From: Ligustrum vulgare
Lineage: Eukaryota; Streptophyta; Magnoliopsida; Lamiales; Oleaceae
Direction: 5' to 3'
Length of the DNA: 64,000 nt
NCBI GenBank assembly: GCA_963555705.1
Contig: OY743183.1
Location: 48,411,466 to 48,475,465 of the forward strand
Translations under genes and position numbers: made by a program
In this document: in pieces, positions 24,834 through 34,945 of the stretch
Numbering within the stretch: position 1 is the first letter of the stretch
Layout: the number at the start of each line of letters is the position of its first letter
The notes under the pieces: generated by a model
The model's input: the letters and a program-made list of their open reading frames with translations, nothing else
Told to the model about the DNA's origin: nothing
Databases searched by the model: none

Positions 24834-24988
24834 GGATAATTCTATTTCTACAAAATGGGGATGACAAAATGATTTACACCCCTCACATGAGAGGGAGGGC
24901 CCAATAATTTTTTATTGTATGTGGACCATTTCCATGTGAGAGATGTGTAAGCCATTTTGTCATACATTTTGTACATCTAGCATGGTCC
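24834..24988. mobile_element. MULE-type MITE inside the left copia LTR
   Basis: A 9-bp duplication TAAATAATT flanks it (24825-24833, 24989-24997). The ends form imperfect inverted repeats of about 55 bp (GGATAATTCT... and GGACCATGCT..., sharing TACAAAATG and ATGACAAAATG). The right LTR lacks it. 9-bp TSDs point to Mutator-like transposition. Confidence 0.88.
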
Positions 24989-25559
24989 TAAATAATTAGG
25001 GCTCCAACATAGATAAAGCTTCTTTTGGGTTTGTAAAGAAGGCAACTCACGTGATGGAACAGAGACAGATTTTCCCAAAAATCTCTTGGTATATTCTGGT
25101 CTCTCTTTACATATTGACATGGTATCGGAGCTTCGTTCAAGAGAAGAACTCGTTCCCAGTAAGCTGTAGTTGGTCTTTGTTGCAGTTTGTTTTTTTATCT
25201 AACTCTCGGTTGTTCTGCCCATTTCTTGCTTCTGGTTTCCACTTCGACTATGCCATTTCTTACTTCTGGTGTCCACTTCGACGCAGGTTGTAGTGGTAAG
25301 TATCGGCTTTGTTTTCAGTAACTTGTATTGTGGATTTCTAAGTCATCGGTACTTTGGTGTGTGATTTGTGTGCTGCCATAAGATGCATTATTTGTGGGCA
25401 ATAGTTTATCAAGACTAGAAGTGTAATCTAGGGTAGTTTGGAGGGTCTGTGCAGTGTTTGGGTTATTCTGGTTTTCAAACCGTTTGGACTGATTATTCTG
25501 ACATTGTTTACACTAAGGTTCCCACTGAAGCTCTCCCTCTGATGTCCAAGCAGTGCATG

Positions 25560-26423
25560 CAACCAACAAGAGAGACCAATTCTTGATGAAGTTACGATCC
25601 GACTTTGAAATCGGACGGTCTAATATGATGAATCGTGCTCTTGTCCCATATCTGGATACTTGTTTCAGTGAACTTCTTCGTGAGGAGCAACAACTACTCA
25701 CTTAAGCTTCCATGGCACATCAGGCTCATGCTAGTGTATCTAATCATGTGGCTTATGAAGCACAAGAGAGGCATAAGGGTAGAGACATGCGTGCTGTCCA
25801 GTATTTTAGTTGTAAAACTTTTGGTTATATTGCTCTGGATTGCCCCTAAGAAGTTTTGTAACAACTACAAGAAACAAGGTCATATCATCTCTGCTTGCCC
25901 CATTCGACCTGAAAGGAAGCAGGGTACTGCTTATCATGTCTCCACTAGTGCCTCTAGTTTTGCTGCATTGCATGCTTCCTCGTCGAATGTTCCTATTCCT
26001 CCTCCTGCATCCATTGCAAACCCACACACACTCACTCCTAATATGGTACAACAAATGATCATTTCTGGTTTGTCTGCTTTTGGGCTCTCAGGTAATCATC
26101 AACTTTCTTCCATGCCACGGTACTTTGACTCCGGAGCTTCTAATCATATGACCAATACCATTGTTCCACTTTCCAATGTCAGAAATTATGATGGAAATAT
26201 GAAAATTAACACCGTTGATGGTAGCTCTCTGCCTATTAGTGTTGCTAGTGATCTCTCCTCTTCCTTAACTAATGTTTTTGCGTCTCCTACCCTCTCCACA
26301 AATCTTCTTTCTGTTGGGCAGTTGGTTGATAATAATTGTAATGTCCATTTCTCTCGTTATGGTTGTGTTGTGCAGGATCAAGTGTCCGTGAAGATGATCG
26401 TGAAGGGGCCTAAAGTGGGATGA
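25560..26423 (+). pseudogene. copia gag and protease, broken
   Basis: The frame includes gag remnants (RDQFLMKLRSDFEIGRSN, ELLREEQQLLT), two zinc-knuckle-like segments (CKTFGYIALDC, its His changed to Tyr, and CNNYKKQGHIISAC), then the protease motif YFDSGASNHMT with its catalytic Asp intact, and LSVGQLVDNNC. An in-frame stop follows EEQQLLT and another sits between the knuckles. Confidence 0.85.
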
Positions 26424-26438
26424 CTCTTTCCTCTCCTT

Positions 26439-27725
26439 GTGTCTCCTTCTCCATTTATCCCTAGTTTTCCTTTCCTTTCTTTTGCGCATAATGTGGTTAC
26501 TCCTATAAATAAGAGGTGGCATAGATGTCTAGGCCACCCAAACTCAGATGTACTACGTACTTTGTTTACTTCTGGTTTATTGGGCAATATAACGTGTTCT
26601 TCTATTGATATTTCTTTTGATTGTACAACATGCAAACTTGGAAAAAGTAAAATCCTACCTTTACCTTCTCATGCATCTCATGCCTTACAATGTTTTGATA
26701 TTATTAATAGTGATGTTTAGAGGATTGTACCTGTTGTTTCTCATGCAGATTATAAGTATTTTGTTACTTTGCGCATTATAAATACTTTGTTACTTTCATT
26801 GATGATTTTAGTCATTTTACTTAGGTTTATTTCCTACGAGCTAAGGTAGAAGTTTTTTCTGTCTCTCAGCGCTTCCTTACCCTTCTAGAAACTCAATTCT
26901 CTACCCGCATCAAGATCTTGAGATCTGATTCCGGCGGTGAATATATGTTTAATGAGTTTTAGGCATTTCTCCAACGTAACGAGATCATCTCCCAGCGTTC
27001 CTGTCCTTCGAAACTGCAACAAAACGGTGTTGCTGAGAGGAAAAATCACCATCTTCTTGATGTAATAAGAACTCTTTTACTTGAATCATCTGTTCCTCCT
27101 CATTTTCGGTGTGAGGCACTCTCTACTTCAGTCCATTTGATCAATCGCTTACCATCTCCTACGTTAAATCATGATTCTCCTTTCTTTAAGTTGTTTGGCC
27201 ATTCTCCTTTATATTATAGTCTTCGTACATTTGGTTGTGTTTGTTTTGTGCATCTCCCTACTCATGAACGATATAAACTTACTGCTCAGTCTGTTAAGTG
27301 TGTGTTTTCTTGGTTATGCCACCCCTCAGAAGGGTTATATTTGTTATGATCCCCATGGTCGTCATATACGAGTTTCCAGGAATGTGTTTTTCTTTGAAAA
27401 TCATTATTTCTTCACTTCTCAGGATGAGCTCCCATCTGCATCTTTATCTCTTCTGCCTAATTTTTCCGATTCCCCTACAATTGTGGAAAGGTTCAAAGTT
27501 GGTTTTGTGTATGAAAGACGTGGTTTCCTTCATGCTCGTCCCACTTTATTTGTGCCCTCCACTGATCTTGACTCGACGCTTGATATCGCGCCTGCTACTT
27601 CAACTGCTCCTACTTCCACCACTCTCCGTAGGTCTACTCGTTCTTCTCGACCACCTACTTGGTATGGTTTCTATTCTCCTGTCTCTCTTGTCGTTACTCA
27701 ATCCTTATTTCTATTCCATCTTGCT
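26439..27725 (+). pseudogene. copia integrase, broken
   Basis: It starts with the GAG-pre-integrase HHCC zinc motif (RWHRCLGHPNSD ... CTTCKLGKSK). The core follows: TFIDDFSHFT, RSDSGGEY, QQNGVAERKN, then GYICYDPHGR. Stops at about 26718 and 26960 (TAG for Gln in NEF*AFL) and a duplicated stretch near 26752-26790 break it. Confidence 0.85.
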
Positions 27726-27731
27726 ACAAAC

Positions 27732-28037
27732 CAGTGTTCTAAAAAGCGTGACGAAACGTGGAGCCCAAGAGTCAAGTTTTTGAAGTTTAAGCGGGAGTAA
27801 GCGTTAAAAAGCGTTTTTCAATTCCTAAATATTTGATTTAAATTTTACCCATACTTGAACAAGTAAAAAAAAAAAAAATTGGCAGATGTACGCATCGGGC
27901 ACGCTTAAGTGCGCACTGTGCGCGCTTCGCGCTCTTTTTAGAACAAAAATTTCAAAAACGCCTTTTTCTCGCTTTTTGCCAAAACGACGCGGGAGAGGCG
28001 CACAGTGCACGTACTGTGAGCGCGTTTTAAAACACTG
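27732..28037. mobile_element. hAT-type MITE between copia integrase and RT, 306 bp
   Basis: A perfect 8-bp duplication CTACAAAC flanks it (27724-27731, 28038-28045). The termini are CAGTGTTCTAAAAAGCG and, inverted, CAGTGTTTTAAAACGCG. It has CG-rich subterminal pieces (GCGCACTGTGCGCGCTTCGC) and no transposase. It separates the two halves of the polyprotein. Confidence 0.92.
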
Positions 28038-28045
28038 CTACAAAC

Positions 28046-29551
28046 AGGTCATGGAACATAAGTATTGGTAAAATGCAATGCAAACAGAACTTCAGGCACT
28101 TAAGGAGAATCACACTTGGGATATTGTTCCTTTTCCTCCTACAGTCAAACCTATTGGGATTAAATGGGTTTTCTCTGTCATAATTCTATCTAATGGCTCT
28201 TTGGACGGTTCAAATCTCGTCTTGTAGCTCTAGGAAACAAGTAGGAATATGGGATTGATTATGAGGAAACATTTGCTCCAGTTGTCAAAATGACAACGGT
28301 TCGAAACATCTTAGCTATTATTGCTTCACAGTCTTGGCAACTGCATCAGATGGATGTGAAGAATGTCTTTCTTCATGGTGATCTCCAGGAAGAGATTTAC
28401 ACGAAACTTCCCTTAGGTATGACTACTTCTTCTCCTCATGATGTTTGTAAACTAAAGTGTTCTCTGAATGGGCTAAAACAGGCGCTACGGGCTTGATTTG
28501 AGAAGTTTAGTTGTATACCTATTTCCTTCAGCTTTACACCAAGTCAGTATGACTCTTCTCTCTTCTTTCACAAGTCTACGTTGGACATAATCATTCTCTT
28601 GGCTTATGTGGATGATATTATCATTATTGGAACTGACTTTGGTTTGGTTACTAAGCTTCAGCAGATGTTGCATACAACTTTCCATATCAAAGATCTTGGT
28701 CAGCTCACATACTTCTTAGGATTGGAAGTTCATCATCGGGCCAATGGTATATTTTTAAATCAGCACAAGTATATTCAAGATCTTATCAATTTGGCTGGTT
28801 TGGAGGACACTTCTTCTGTTAATACTCCTATGGAGGTAAATGTAAAATACAGGAAAGATGAAGGGGCCTTCTGAGGATCCTACTCTCTGTTGGTGTCTGG
28901 TCGAAAGTCTTATCTACTTAACCACTACTCGACCTGATATCTCCTATGTTGTTCATCAAGTCTTTATATATTCTCCTCAACATCTCCATCTTACTGCGGT
29001 TCGACGTATCATCCCCTATCTTTGTGGTTCTCCTACTTGTGGGTTATTCTTTCCTACTTGGTCATCCCTCCACCTTGTTTCCTATAGTGACGTTGATTGA
29101 GCTAGGTCCAGATACACGTCGCTCTACTACGGGTTGGTGTATGTTTTTAGGTGATGCATTTTTTTATTGGAAATGTAAGAAACAAGATCGCGTTTCCAAA
29201 TTCTCTACTAAGGCAGAGTATCTTGCCATGTTAGCTGCCTGTTCAGAAATTGCATGGCTCCGTGGTCTTCTTGAGAAGATTGAGTTTCCTCAAACCACTT
29301 TTACACCTCTTCATGCTAATAACACTAGTGCTATTCAGATTGCAACAAATCTCTTTTTCCATGAACGTACTAAGCACATTGAGGTTGATTGTCATTCTAT
29401 TCGCGATACCTTGGTAAATATGGTGATATCTCTTCCTTACATTTCTTCTAATATCCGAGTAGTTGATGTCTTCACTAAAACCATGGCTCGAAAGAGGCAT
29501 CAATTTCTCGTTGGAAAATTGTTGTTGGTTGACTTACCAGCATCAATTTGA
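28046..29551 (+). pseudogene. copia reverse transcriptase and RNase H, broken
   Basis: RT motifs in order: ENHTWDIVPFPP, KWVFSV, YEETFAPVVKM, QMDVKNVFLHGDL, LNGLKQALRA, then the catalytic LAYVDDIIII, DLGQLTYFLGLEV and TRPDISY. RNase H has TRRSTTGWCMFLGD, STKAEYLAM and NNTSAIQIATN with ERTKHIEVD. Breaks include TAG for Gln near 28240, TGA for Trp near 28494 and shifts near 28860 and 29100. Confidence 0.88.
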
Positions 29552-29803
29552 GGGGGGATGTTAAAGTATAATTTATGTCATTCTCGATTATTTGTATATA
29601 GTCTAAAGATGAGGGACCCATTAGATATATAGCCCAAAGATGAGGGACCCATTTTGTATATAACATAAATAGTTAGGGCTCCAACATAGATAAAGCTTCT
29701 TTTAGGTCTTGGACAGAAGACAATTCAAGTAATGGAACAGGGCAGATTTTCCCAAAAACCTCTTAGTATATTCTGGTCTCTCTATTTACATAATGACTTC
29801 AAC

Positions 29804-29948
29804 TTCCTATCCCAGAAGAGTAACATTTATCTATATTCTCAGGTTCAATAAAACTTGCTTCATGCATTCTACAACGTTATTGGATGAGTTATGTGAGATG
29901 ATTTGGTCCTCACAGCAGAGTTCTAGTGAAGTTGAAAGTATAATGGAT
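29804..29948. other. Short unique gap between two retroelements
   Basis: A 3'-splice-like TATTCTCAG near 29835-29843 precedes a short open frame (FNKTCFMHSTTLLDELCEM) that I do not recognise. Before the copia insertion this joined the sequence now left of 24718. Confidence 0.25.
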
Positions 29949-30976
29949 TGATAAATATGTTTTATACACTTATTTCTATCCTAAAAGTAAGATTTTATTT
30001 GTTTGTTTAATAATATATGCTATTTATTCTGTTATTATTTGTTTATATTTCAGAAATAATTTCAAAGTCGAGAAAGTAAAGGAAATTGAGCAGAAACAAG
30101 TCATTTGGATGATAAAAGAGCTAAAGTGTGAAAATAAAGAGTTGATGAAGTAAATCAAAGAGCCAATTAGAATAAAAGTCAAAGAAAGAACCAAATTGGA
30201 AGAAATTAGAGGTTCAAGGATTAAAGTATATAAATCAAATGAAGAAGGACCAAATTGCAAATACTCAATGATTATTTTGGACTATGATACGATACTTGAA
30301 GATTGATAGGATTCAATTGGATGCAATTAGAAGTCAAAAAGGAATGAAATATGATAAGAATATTACCATAAATTCATTCCAATCACGCAAGGTTTTCGGA
30401 CAGATTTTTAGTCAGACTTCAAAACCTAATTTCGTGGTAGTAAATGTTCGAATTGGGAAAATCCTATTTTGAAAGAATTGTAGCACTTTAAGTTATTTTT
30501 CTAACACACCTTGAATCAACTCGATTGGATAAGGGAATAGAAAGATATGATCAAAATACTGAATGTTGTACAGTGACAAAAAGATCTTCCGTGAAGGTAA
30601 TTTTCCTTGTTCGGTTGGAACTCTTTTGAAAGCCAATTTGGAATCTATTTTTAGCATTCTTCGCTTCAAAATAACCTAAACTTTGAGCATATCTATAAAT
30701 TCCAGACTTGGGGCATGAAATTATGGGTTCCCAACTTGCTCAATTCATGTCAAAACGCTGTCAAAGTGCCGAGAGATCCAAGACACGCCAAGAACACAAT
30801 TGATGACCAAAGATCAATGGATGAATAGGGTGACATCCATCCATTATTCTTATGATTTTTATTCAATTATGTATCTAGGCTAGGTTTTAAATGTTAGAAT
30901 TGTGATGAAACATTAAATTACGAATTTTATGTGTTACTTTGTTGTTTAATTTAGTTAATTAGTGGGTTTGAGCAAA
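29949..30976 (+). repeat. Truncated LTR (copy A) of the Athila-like family
   Basis: It starts TGATAAATATGTTTTATACA and matches the first ~250 bp and last ~350 bp of the LTR at 31027, but the middle is different and lacks the palindrome array. It stops at GGGTTTGAGCAA, about 480 bp before the LTR 3' end, and runs into an A-rich tract (30977-31026). Confidence 0.75.
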
Positions 30977-31026
30977 ATAATAATAAAAAAAATAAATAAA
31001 AAATAAATAAAAGATGAAAAAAAAGT

Positions 31027-32458
31027 TGATAAGTGTATTTATACACTTATTTTTATCCTAAAAGTAGGTTTTTATCTGTTTATTTAAGAATATCTGCTAT
31101 TTATTTTGTTATTATTTGTTTAAATTTCAGAAATAATCCCAAAGTCGAGAAAGCAAAAGAAATGGAGCAAAAACAAGTCATTTGGACGATAAAAGTGTCT
31201 AAGTACGAAAATCAAGAGTCGAAGCAGTTAATAAAGGGCCAATTGGAAGGATAATCGAAGAAGAAATCAAAATTGGAAGAAATCAAAAGTTCAGGAGCCA
31301 AATTTCAACAATCGAAAGTTGAAGGACCACCTGTGCAATAAAAGATCAGGGACCAACTTATAGCATTTGAAAGATGAAAATTGCAAGTTTAGAGTAAAAC
31401 CACGCGTTCGCGCATGTTAATACCGTGCGATTGCATGACGGAGATTTTCAGCGACTGAAGCTAACCTGAAAAGGCGTGCGATCACATCAATTGTAATCGA
31501 GCAACCACACGGTTAATTTCTAGGCCGACTGGTTGGGCTTTTACTCGAAATTCAACAGACTTTCTCCCCTAGTAACCTAAATTTTGAGAATATCTGTAAA
31601 TACTTGACTTGGGGTACGAAATTAGGGGTTCCAAACTTGCTCAATTCATGCCAAAGAGCTGTCAAAGTTCCGAGGGATCCAAGCCGCGCCAAGATCACAA
31701 TTGAAGACCAAAGATCAAGGTATAAATAGGGTGACATCTATCTATTATTCTTGTGATTCTTATTCAATTTTGTATCTAGGCTAGGTTTTAAATGTTAGAT
31801 TTGTGATGAAGCATTAAATTCCGGATTTTATGTGTTACTTAGTTGTTTAATTTAGTTAATTCATGGGTTTGAACAATTGATGCGTGCTTTTCTTATTACG
31901 CAATTACTTGATAAGTAATTGTATGGTTTTAGGTTATGTTTTCTTAAGTTCGAAAGATCAATATTTCTTTAGACTAATTTCTATTGCCACAAAGTCTGAT
32001 ATGGGATAGAAATATACCCCTATGCTTCGTGTTATCTTCAATAGTATTCAATATTCTTTAATACTTTCCTGCACATTCGTATTCAACATAGAAATATAGT
32101 TGGGTCGTGCTTAGGAATATGTGTTAATGCTTGTCCGAAAGGGAGTTTTAACAACATAAGGAATATGAATTTTCAAAACCCCGTGAATTATCGTTATACA
32201 ATTGGAGTAATGCATATTTGATGAAATTAATGTGGATTCTCAATTCTAGCATATTCATTTTATAGTTTTTACAAAACAAATTTTCTCATTCCTTTTAGTT
32301 AAGTTTAAAATCAAAATTTCCAACTCAATCAAATTTCTCGTTTCGATTAAGGTTTATAGTCTAAAAATACAATTTATAAGAAATTCTCGTGAGATTGATA
32401 CTTGGACTCACGTCCATTATATTACTTGCGCGACCCATGCACTTGCGGTTAGCGAACA
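31027..32458 (+). repeat. 5' LTR (copy B), TG...CA, 1,432 bp
   Basis: It begins TGATAAGTG and ends GCGAACA just before the PBS. It contains the 23-bp-spaced motif array at 31400-31512. Copies C (38144, forward) and D (39137, inverted) align along most of its length. Confidence 0.88.
31400..31512 (+). repeat. Phased palindrome array in LTR copy B (decayed)
   Basis: Versions of GTGCGGTCGCAC have their core hexamer at 31406 (GTTCGC), 31429 (GATTGC), 31480 (GATCAC) and 31503 (AACCAC). Steps are 23, 51 and 23. Most differences from copy C fit loss of CpG to TpG/CpA. Confidence 0.7.
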
Positions 32459-32692
32459 AGTTTTTGGCGCCGTTGCCGGGGAATGTAGTTTAAATTTATT
32501 TTTAGATTACTTTCACTAATTAAGGCTCTTTACATGTTTTATTTTTATTTTTATTTTTATTTTAGGATTTTAATTTTTAGTTTTAGTTTATTTACTAGTT
32601 CTTTACTTTTCTTGTAGTTATATATGCTATGTTCGAAAAACGAGAATCTTTTCAAAGCTGACCCAAAAATAGAACGTACGTAATATCATAGG

Positions 32693-33758
32693 TTGAGAGA
32701 AGTTAGAGAGCTAGATAAATCCAAAAATAAAAAAAAAAATCAAATGGCAAATAACAAAAATTTCCTGCCCCCTGTTGATCCAATCAATGAAGATGACATG
32801 TTGGTTGGTGACTTCATGACACCTCAGGTGATTCAAAGTCAATCCAGCATAGTCAATCCACCATTTGGGCAGGCAAACTTCCAACTGAAAACAAATGTTA
32901 TTAACATGTTCCAAAATGGACAACAATTCCATGGGAGACTTGATGAAAACCTACACACACGTGTCTAAATTTTTAGACATGTGTCAACACTTTCAATATC
33001 AGGATGTGTCTGATGATGCTATCAGACTCAAGTTATTCCCATACATTCTAAAAGATAGAGCTGTTGACTGGTTATATTCTTGCCCCCCTGCAAGTATCAC
33101 CACCTAGAACGACTTGGTTCATAAATCTTGTACTAAGTTCATACCTCTAGCGAAAGTTTCCAAACTAAGACATGACATCACTGTGTTCCAACAGCAAGAT
33201 GCTGAATCTTTTGATGATGCATGGAATAGATTTAAGGGCATGTTGAGAAAATATCCAAACCATGGGATCGCCAGAGGTGATCAAGTGAAGTTTTTCTGTG
33301 AATGATTACTTCCGTATTTTAAAAACATGGTTGACTCCTCATCAAATGGTGCTTTGGGAACAAAGACCATTGGACAGGCATTGGAGCTTTTTGAGAGGAT
33401 AGCAAATATAAATGTCATGTGGGGATCGGACAGGGTGGTACCAAAGAAGACATCGGGAGTCTATGAAGTGGATGCTTACATTGCTATATCAGCTAAAATT
33501 GACTCTTTGGCTGCGAAAGTAGAGGGTTTAGCACTGGTGAGTCAATCATCAAGAAGTGCTAAAGTGACTTGTGAAGAGTGTGGTGTAAACCACGCCACTA
33601 CAGATTGTCCTATTTTGGTTTACCCATTGGAGCAAATGGACTATGTACAACGGGGTCAATGCCAGAACAACCTATACTCAAATGCCTATAACTCAGGTTG
33701 TAGCAATCATCCTAATTTTTCTCGGAGAGATCATTCAAATGGACATATTACGCCCTAA
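32693..33758 (+). pseudogene. Athila-like gag, broken
   Basis: Retrotransposon gag domain with MFQNGQQFHGRLDENLHT, SDDAIRLKLFPYILKDRAVD, FQQQDAESFDDAWNRFKGML and a zinc motif CEECGVNHATTDC (C-x2-C-x3-H-x4-C). A frameshift near 32950, TAG in place of Trp near 33104 and TGA in place of Arg near 33304 break it. The family gag is Athila/Tat-like by these motifs. Confidence 0.85.
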
Positions 33759-33782
33759 TTCAATACTAAAGAGAGAAAGCCT

Positions 33783-34945
33783 ATGCTGATGATTGGGAAA
33801 TTTGTGGAAAAGACAGAGCAATTCATACCTAAAACAAATCAGTTTATGAGGAAAACTGCAATCATATTTCAAAATAAGCGGGCATCAATTAAAAACCTGG
33901 AACACCAAGTGGGCCAGATAGCACAACTTATCACAACCAGAGCCCCGGGTACATTACTTGCAAACACTGAGGTAAACCCAAAGGAACAACTTATGGCTAT
34001 AAATGTAGTGCAAAATGAAACAAATACAATCATTATGCGTAGTGGTGTGCAACTTCCTGAAATGCAAATAAAAAAGCAAGCTGATGTTCTTGAACAAGTT
34101 GTGGAAAGTGGTGAGAAAATGGCTGAAAAAGGAAGATGGTCATGAGGTGAAATTAACAACTAGGCCTCATGAGTCTCCCATCCCATTTCCACAGAGGCTG
34201 AAGAAAACAAGAGAGGATAAGCAGTTCAACGAGTTTGTAAATATACTTAGAAAACTACACATAAATATCCCTTTCTTGGAAGTCATCACTCAGATCCTAA
34301 GTTATGCCAAACTTCTGAAGAAAATGATGTCTAGCAAAAATAAGCTTGAAGAATTTGAGGAGGTAACTTTGAACGAAGAATGCAGTGCAATCTTGCAAAA
34401 CAAGCTGCCACCTAAGCTCAAAGACCTAGGGAGCTTTTCTACACCTTGCATCATAGGGGATTTACAGTTCAACAATGTCTTATGTGGCCTAGGTGCAAGT
34501 ATAAATTTGATGTCCCTGTTTGTATGCAAAAAGTTGGGGTTGGGTGACCCAAAGGGTAGCAATGTCATATTGCAACTAACTGACCAATCCATTTGTTACC
34601 CTTATGGAGTTGTGGAGGATTTGCTAGTTAAAGTTGATAAACTCATATTTCCTACTTATTTTGTCATTTTAGACATGGAAGAAGATGAATAATTTCTTCT
34701 GATACTTGGCCGACCATTTCTAGCTATTGCATGAGCATCGATTGATATAGAAAAGGGAGATGTAGTGCTACGTGCTGAAAATCAGGAAGTAACCTTCACA
34801 ATGATGCAATTCAACACCAACAACCCACAAATTGAAAACTGTTCCAGGATCGATGTGGAAACAGCCACTAGTTGCTGGGAGAGATATGATTACAGGGTGA
34901 GAGTAGATGATGAGGCTTCACCATCTAATCTACAACCACCTTGAT
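33783..34945 (+). pseudogene. Athila-like gag tail and aspartic protease, broken
   Basis: It reads NLEHQVGQIAQLI, IIMRSGVQLPE, PFPQRLKK, then LPPKLKDLGSFSTPCIIGD and the protease segment LGASINLM, where the preceding residues are CG rather than the expected CD, so the catalytic Asp is lost. LILGRPFLAIA follows after a TAA that replaces Gln, with a TGA for Arg right after. Ends at about 34943. Confidence 0.82.

Larger units (their letters stand above)
24718..29798 (+). mobile_element. Ty1-copia LTR retrotransposon, complete structure, dead coding
   Basis: 5-bp TSD TCAAC (24713-24717 and 29799-29803). The left LTR is 24718-25119 and the right LTR 29559-29798 (240 bp); the left is longer because a 155-bp MITE sits in it. 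The PBS TGGTATCGGAGC at 25120-25131 is one base off the classic initiator-Met tRNA site. The purine tract TGAGGGGGGA precedes the right LTR. Domain order gag, protease, integrase, RT, RNase H is that of copia. Counted by eye, the LTRs differ at roughly 8% of sites outside the MITE, so insertion is old. Several frames are broken. Confidence 0.95.
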
